Shown here: piece after piece, positions 6,927 through 10,387 of the stretch | Layout: each line of letters begins with the position of its first letter | Position numbering within the stretch: the stretch's first letter is position 1 | Notes under the pieces: model-generated | Databases searched by the model: none | Seen by the model: the letters and a program-made list of their open reading frames with translations, nothing else | Told to the model about the DNA's origin: nothing | Position numbers and translations under genes: made by a program | NCBI GenBank assembly: GCA_900757695.1 | Contig: CAAEOU010000226.1 | Location: 1 to 10,387, forward strand | Origin: an uncultured Oscillospiraceae bacterium | GTDB taxonomy: Bacteria; Bacillota_A; Clostridia; Oscillospirales; Oscillospiraceae | Direction: 5' to 3' | DNA length: 10,387 bases

Positions 6927-7657
6927 TGGAGCAGTTTCAAGCGGTTGTTGAAAACAGAACAGGCTTTTGCTTGGACCCACGAACCAAGCTGCTGCTGATG
7001 GCCGTTGTCGCTACCGCGGAATTTCTATACAGCCACACCGCCTTTATGATCGCGGTGGCGATGATTCCCTTCGTCCTGTTGTTGACTAACCGGCAGTATA
7101 AGACGGCAACGGTGTTCTTCTGCCTGTTCGCGGCGGGGCTGTTTGTACAGGCCATCCAGAACTCCGTCCAGTTTCCCATGATCGTCAATATGCTGGTAGT
7201 CCTGTTGGTGGGACTGGTCCTGCGGCTCTTTCCGGCCTTTGTGATGGGGGCCTACATCATCAAATCCACCACGGCCAGCGAGTGCATTACCGCGCTGGGC
7301 CGGATGCACATTGGGCGGCAGATCACCATTCCGCTCTCCGTCCTGTTTCGCTTTATCCCTACCATGCAGGAGGAGTCGGCCGCCATCAAGGACGCCATGC
7401 GGATGCGGGAGGTCCAGTTCGGGACAAAGAAATTCTGGCAAAACCCCGCCGCCCTGATTGAATACCGTTTTATTCCCCTGATGATCTCGGTGGTCAAAAT
7501 CGGGGATGATCTCTCCGCGGCGGCCCTGACCCGCGGCTTGGATAACCCGGTCCGGCGCACCAATATCACAAAGGTCGGTTTTACTGGCTGGGATCTGCTG
7601 GCGGTGCTGATTGCCGGAGCCGCACTGCTCTCCACATACTTTTTCAGTCCGTGGTAA
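6926..7657 (+). CDS. ecfT: ECF transporter transmembrane scaffold (EcfT/CbiQ family)
   Basis: The 243-residue protein fits the CbiQ/EcfT length. It has hydrophobic segments near residues 22-36, 38-54, 60-78, 85-112 and 222-240. Two cytoplasmic coupling motifs of the Ala-Arg-Gly type are seen: AMRMRE (157-162) and AALTRG (199-204), the helices that dock into the grooves of the two ATPases. The first motif has E where G is usual. The start ATG overlaps the stop of the S-component gene by one base. It should link the S subunit to the tandem ATPase encoded next. Confidence 0.88.
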   Translation: MEQFQAVVENRTGFCLDPRTKLLLMAVVATAEFLYSHTAFMIAVAMIPFVLLLTNRQYKTATVFFCLFAAGLFVQAIQNSVQFPMIVNMLVVLLVGLVLRLFPAFVMGAYIIKSTTASECITALGRMHIGRQITIPLSVLFRFIPTMQEESAAIKDAMRMREVQFGTKKFWQNPAALIEYRFIPLMISVVKIGDDLSAAALTRGLDNPVRRTNITKVGFTGWDLLAVLIAGAALLSTYFFSPW

Positions 7658-7669
7658 GGAGGTGATACC

Positions 7670-9172
7670 GTGATCGAATTGAAAGATGTTTCCTTTACTT
7701 ATGAGAGCGGAGAAACCCAAAATAACCTGAACCATATCAATCTGACAATCCAGGATGGCGAAACCATCCTGCTCTGCGGAGAGTCCGGCTGCGGCAAGAC
7801 GACGCTGACCCGGCTGGTCAACGGTCTGATCCCGCATTATTACGGCGGGAAGCGGACCGGGCAAGTCCTTTTAGACGGGAAAGAGTTAAAAGACTATCCT
7901 CTTTATCAAATCGGGCAACGGGTGGGGTCTGTATTCCAAAACCCAAGGACGCAATTCTACAATGTGGATACCACCAGTGAGATCGTTTTCGGTTGTGAAA
8001 ACATGGCCCTGCCGGTCTCGGAGATGCGGAAGCGTCTGGAGGAGACTGTCCACAGTCTCAAGCTGGAAAAACTGCTGAATCGGAGCTTGTTTACTCTGTC
8101 CGGTGGAGAAAAGCAGAAAATCGCCTGCGCCTCTGCCGACGCAATCCACCCGGACATCTTTGTACTGGACGAGCCATCCTCCAACCTGGATATTGCCACC
8201 ATCGAAGATTTAATTGGCGTGATCCGGCACTGGCAGTCTGAGAAAAAGACCGTGATCGTCGCGGAACACCGGCTTTATTATCTCGTTCCCTACGCAGATC
8301 GAATTCTTTATATGAAGCACGGAAGTATTGTACGGGAATTTACCGGGACGGAGTTTCAAAAATTATCGCCCGATGAATTGCAGGGGATGGGGCTGCGGGC
8401 ACTGGACCCATTCCACCTGCCCCCAGAGGCCGCCCCCAAACCGGCCACTCCGCAACTACATATCAAGGGGTTCCAGTTCTCCTATGAAAAGCACGGCCCC
8501 CTCAATGTGGATATTCCAGACCTGACCCTGCCTCAAGGCGAGATCATTGGCATCATCGGAAACAACGGCGCGGGAAAATCTACCTTCGCCCGGTGTCTGT
8601 GCGGTCTGGATAAGAAGGCGAAAGGTGTGCTTGAAATGGATGGGGCCTCCTATGACGCAAAGCAGCGCAGGCACATTTCCTACATGGTCATGCAGGATGT
8701 AAACCACCAGTTGTTCACGGAAGATGTGCTGGATGAACTGCTGCTCAGTATGGACATCGAGGACGAGAAAGCGGACACGGCCCACGCCAGTGAGATTCTG
8801 GACAGTTTGGATCTGTTGGACAAGGTAAAGCTGCATCCCATGTCCCTGTCCGGCGGAGAAAAACAGAGGGTGGCGATTGGCAGTGCAATAGCATCAGACA
8901 AAAAGCTCTTGATATTCGACGAGCCTACCAGCGGATTGGATTACCGGCATATGCTGGAGGTATCGGACAACTTAAACCGCCTGAAAGAGATGGGAAAGAG
9001 CCTGTTTCTGATTACACATGACCCCGAGCTTATTTACAAATGCTGCACCTATCTGTTGTTCATTCAGGGAAGCAAGGTGCTGTGGCATCGGCCGATGGAT
9101 GGGAAAGCTGTAGAGCTCTTGCGGACTTTCTTCTCCCACGAGCAAGAAACAGGTGCGGTCAATGCTTCCTGA
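7670..9172 (+). CDS. Tandem-domain ECF ATPase (fused EcfA1-EcfA2)
   Basis: The 500-residue protein contains two complete ABC ATPase domains. Domain 1 has Walker A GESGCGKT (37-44), Q90, LSGGEKQ (143-149), Walker B IFVLDE (163-168) and H200. Domain 2 has Walker A GNNGAGKS (297-304), Q342, LSGGEKQ (393-399), Walker B LLIFDE (413-418) and H450. A Pro/Ala-rich linker (about 250-262) joins them. Most ECF systems use separate EcfA subunits; the fusion fixes the pair. It starts at GTG 7670, fixed by an AAGGAGGTGAT site almost perfectly complementary to the 16S tail, twelve bases after the ecfT stop. It powers the ECF importer. Its last 11 bases overlap the DtxR gene. Confidence 0.92.
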   Translation: MIELKDVSFTYESGETQNNLNHINLTIQDGETILLCGESGCGKTTLTRLVNGLIPHYYGGKRTGQVLLDGKELKDYPLYQIGQRVGSVFQNPRTQFYNVDTTSEIVFGCENMALPVSEMRKRLEETVHSLKLEKLLNRSLFTLSGGEKQKIACASADAIHPDIFVLDEPSSNLDIATIEDLIGVIRHWQSEKKTVIVAEHRLYYLVPYADRILYMKHGSIVREFTGTEFQKLSPDELQGMGLRALDPFHLPPEAAPKPATPQLHIKGFQFSYEKHGPLNVDIPDLTLPQGEIIGIIGNNGAGKSTFARCLCGLDKKAKGVLEMDGASYDAKQRRHISYMVMQDVNHQLFTEDVLDELLLSMDIEDEKADTAHASEILDSLDLLDKVKLHPMSLSGGEKQRVAIGSAIASDKKLLIFDEPTSGLDYRHMLEVSDNLNRLKEMGKSLFLITHDPELIYKCCTYLLFIQGSKVLWHRPMDGKAVELLRTFFSHEQETGAVNAS

Positions 9173-9542
9173 TAAAAAACTGCACGCTTCCGGCGAGGAC
9201 TATCTGGAGGCTGTGTTGGTACTCCAGAAAAAGAAAGGCATGGTACGCTCTGTGGATGTGGCCCGGTATATGGAGGTGTCTAAGCCCAGCGTGTGCCATG
9301 CGGTAGCTACCTTGAAGGCGGGTGGCTTCCTCACCATGGATGAGGATTTCTTCCTCCGCTTGACCGATATAGGCCGCGAAGTAGCGGAGCAGACCTACGA
9401 GAAACATTGCTTCTTCACTCGCCTGCTGGTGGAAGCCGGTGTAGAGCCCAAAACCGCCGAACAGGAGGCCTGCTGCATGGAGCATGTGATTAGCGAGAAT
9501 AGCTTTCGGCATCTAAAGCAAAGTATGGACAAAAAGAAATAG
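9162..9542 (+). CDS. DtxR/MntR-family metal-dependent repressor
   Basis: The 126-residue protein has a winged helix (about residues 8-75; recognition helix near SKPSVCHAVATLK) and a short dimerization/metal domain (about 76-120). It lacks the C-terminal SH3-like domain, as in MntR. Candidate metal ligands are D13, E16, H82, C104, E107 and H108. The Cys at 104 is where DtxR has C102 and MntR has E99, which points to iron rather than manganese, whereas D13 resembles MntR, so the site is mixed. ATG 9162 is preferred over GTG 9153 because AGGTG precedes it. It is coupled to the ATPase gene by an 11-base overlap. It probably represses this operon when metal is plentiful, through the dyad at 6238-6253. 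Confidence 0.88.
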   Translation: MLPDKKLHASGEDYLEAVLVLQKKKGMVRSVDVARYMEVSKPSVCHAVATLKAGGFLTMDEDFFLRLTDIGREVAEQTYEKHCFFTRLLVEAGVEPKTAEQEACCMEHVISENSFRHLKQSMDKKK

Positions 9543-9560
9543 TCGCGGGAGGTGAAGCTG

Positions 9561-9857
9561 TTGACGGGGGTAGCTGTACTGCAATATGGGAATTTGCGTA
9601 TTGACCCCAATGAACGCAGGGTCTATATAAATGAACAATTTGTGGAGTTGACCACAATGGAGTTCAATATCTTATACTGTCTGGCCTTACATCCTGGCTG
9701 GACCTTTACCCGGGAACAGCTTTACCGATATGCGATGTCCGATGATTTTGCCTCTGGCCCTGAAAGCGTTACCAGCAGGATCTACAAGATACGGAAAAAA
9801 CTAAATATCAATGCGATTCAAACGGTACACGGATACGGTTATCGCTTTGAGAAGTAG
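9561..9857 (+). CDS. Stand-alone OmpR/PhoB-type winged-helix DNA-binding protein
   Basis: The protein has 98 residues from TTG 9561, preferred because GGGAGGTGA lies seven bases upstream; an in-frame GTG at 9552 falls within that site. It is the C-terminal effector domain of OmpR-type response regulators: the N-terminal sheet (LRIDPNERRVYINEQ), LTTMEFNILYCLA helix, recognition helix about 69-81 (SVTSRIYKIRKKL) and wing (IQTVHGYGYRF). The phosphoacceptor receiver domain is absent and no frame upstream could supply it, so this is a single-domain regulator rather than a truncated end. It follows the DtxR gene by 18 bases and is the last gene before a terminator. Direct repeats downstream may be its sites. 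The signal is unknown. Confidence 0.82.
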   Translation: MTGVAVLQYGNLRIDPNERRVYINEQFVELTTMEFNILYCLALHPGWTFTREQLYRYAMSDDFASGPESVTSRIYKIRKKLNINAIQTVHGYGYRFEK

Positions 9858-9861
9858 AAGT

Positions 9862-9905
9862 AAAAGGGAGCGGCCTTTGTTGATCAATGAAGGTTGCTCC
9901 CTTTT
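9862..9905 (+). terminator. Intrinsic terminator closing the ECF-dtxR-wHTH operon
   Basis: AAAAGGGAGC (9862-9871) pairs with GCTCCCTTTT (9896-9905). An inner GGCCTT/AAGGTT stem extends it, with a loop around TTGATCAATG. It begins four bases after the stop codon of the winged-helix gene. Confidence 0.88.
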
Positions 9906-9949
9906 GCCATGTTGAAAATTGGAATTAAAATGGAAAAAGTGAAAACTCA

Positions 9950-9981
9950 GTCAGAATTTGGTCAGATTTACCGAATACAAT
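9950..9981 (+). promoter_or_regulatory. 11-bp-period direct repeats upstream of a possible -10
   Basis: GTCAGAATTTG (9950-9960) is followed at once by GTCAGATTTAC (9961-9971), a period of 11 bases as in OmpR/PhoB-class boxes. TACAAT (9976-9981) could serve as a -10 element, putting the repeats over the -35 region, the arrangement of PhoB-activated promoters. No good -35 hexamer is seen, consistent with a need for an activator. The obvious candidate is the adjacent winged-helix protein. The start would fall near 9988, about 45 bases before the small ORF. Confidence 0.4.
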
Positions 9982-10032
9982 GGAGATAAATTCTAACCAT
10001 ATAGGCGACTTTGAAAAACGGGAGGAATGTGT

Positions 10033-10080
10033 ATGAAAACTAAAAATCGAAATAGCAGAGGGAATTTCAAGTTGCGTTAG
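10033..10080 (+). CDS. Putative 15-residue basic leader peptide
   Basis: ATG 10033 is preceded by GGAGG at 10021-10025 with seven bases spacing, one of the best ribosome sites in the window. The peptide, MKTKNRNSRGNFKLR, has six Lys/Arg residues. The TAG stop at 10078-10080 contributes the first base of a 13-bp terminator stem, so a ribosome stalled or stopping there would cover the 5' arm. This is how attenuator leader peptides are built. I do not recognise the peptide, and the gene it would control must lie further right. Confidence 0.5.
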   Translation: MKTKNRNSRGNFKLR

Positions 10081-10120
10081 GCGGTCTTATTCTTAAATGA
10101 ATGAGGCCGCCTTTTCTTTT
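10080..10120 (+). terminator. Strong intrinsic terminator, likely an attenuator
   Basis: Bases 10080-10092 and 10099-10111 form a 13-bp stem, all paired with two G-U wobbles, closed by a TTAAAT loop and followed by TTTTCTTTT. It directly follows the 15-codon ORF. Confidence 0.85.
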
Positions 10121-10387
10121 AATTCCCGACAAAATTCTACAAAAAAATCAAATTACTGAACCTGGATCATTGGCAGACCTGCTGCCCGCTCTAATGGACA
10201 ATGCAGGTTCGTGTGCAAAGTGCGGTTCAGATGGCAAGGAGCCAAATGCGCATGGAGAATTTGAAACCCATGCACATAAAAAGGTTCGTCGCCCATCTGC
10301 TTACATTTCGACACACAGTTTACTATCGAATATGGTTCTTCTGCCGCCCTTTTCGGAGGACAGGGCGGGAACATCACAAGACAAGCG
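10121..10387. other. Unresolved right-edge region, several open frames
   Basis: Two plus-strand frames stay open to the window end: one from ATG 10194 (64 codons, including the residues CAKCGSDGKEPNAHGEF) and one from ATG 10201 (62 codons, basic and aromatic, ending near GREHHKTS). A minus-strand frame, 10377-10153, is also open and Cys/Pro/His-rich. None has a convincing ribosome site or a family I recognise. CCGCCC and GGGCGG (about 10343-10369) could form a hairpin. It may hold the start of the gene controlled by the attenuator, the end of a minus-strand gene, or non-coding DNA. I cannot choose. Confidence 0.3.

Noticed and set aside
7025..7864. Minus-strand open frame of 279 codons
   Set aside because: It is antisense to ecfT and the ATPase start, which have clear motifs and ribosome sites; no domain is visible in the shadow.
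9153..9161. GTG 9153 as start of the DtxR-family gene
   Set aside because: It overlaps the AGGTG ribosome site that fits ATG 9162; the extra three residues add nothing conserved.
1..10387. tRNA, rRNA, CRISPR array or insertion sequence
   Set aside because: No cloverleaf, rRNA core sequence, regularly spaced repeat array, transposase motif or terminal inverted repeats were seen.

Overview
The window looks like an accessory segment of a Clostridia-type Firmicute, probably part of an integrative/conjugative element. I infer this from the moderate G+C coding regions, the strong AGGAGG-type ribosome sites, the clostridial style of the ABC/ECF proteins, and a ThiF/JAMM gene pair of a kind found on mobile elements. 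No integrase, relaxase or conjugation gene lies inside the window, so the ICE assignment is an inference.

Left block (1-1998, minus strand). A truncated ThiF-like (E1-type) adenylyltransferase is overlapped by 3 bases by an upstream gene whose C-terminal domain carries a complete JAMM/JAB metallopeptidase motif. Together they resemble part of a bacterial ubiquitin-like conjugation/deconjugation (PRTRC-like) module. A structured leader lies upstream, with a terminator hairpin, a long-range inverted repeat and two direct repeats.

Central cargo (2003-9542). Two overlapping ABC half-transporter genes (minus strand) diverge from a TetR regulator (plus strand) across a 28-bp near-palindromic operator. 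After the TetR terminator comes a plus-strand operon: ECF S-component (MptD/Trep_Strep type), EcfT, a tandem two-domain EcfA ATPase, and a small DtxR-family metal-dependent repressor. A GTTAG-N6-CTAAC palindrome sits just before this operon and is a candidate box for that repressor. A heterodimeric exporter-fold ABC pair, an ECF importer and an iron-type DtxR protein together suggest uptake and handling of iron or a metal chelate. No siderophore synthesis gene is visible.

Right block (9561-10387). A stand-alone OmpR/PhoB-type winged-helix domain without a receiver is followed by a terminator. Next come 11-bp-period direct repeats just upstream of a possible -10, a 15-codon ORF with a very good ribosome site, and an intrinsic terminator whose 5' arm begins on the ORF's stop codon. 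That is the layout of a leader-peptide attenuator; its target would lie beyond this point. The last ~260 bases are open in several frames and remain unresolved. The 10-mer GGTCAGATTT occurs in this region and twice, inverted, in the leader of the left block, so it flanks the cargo and faces outward on both sides.
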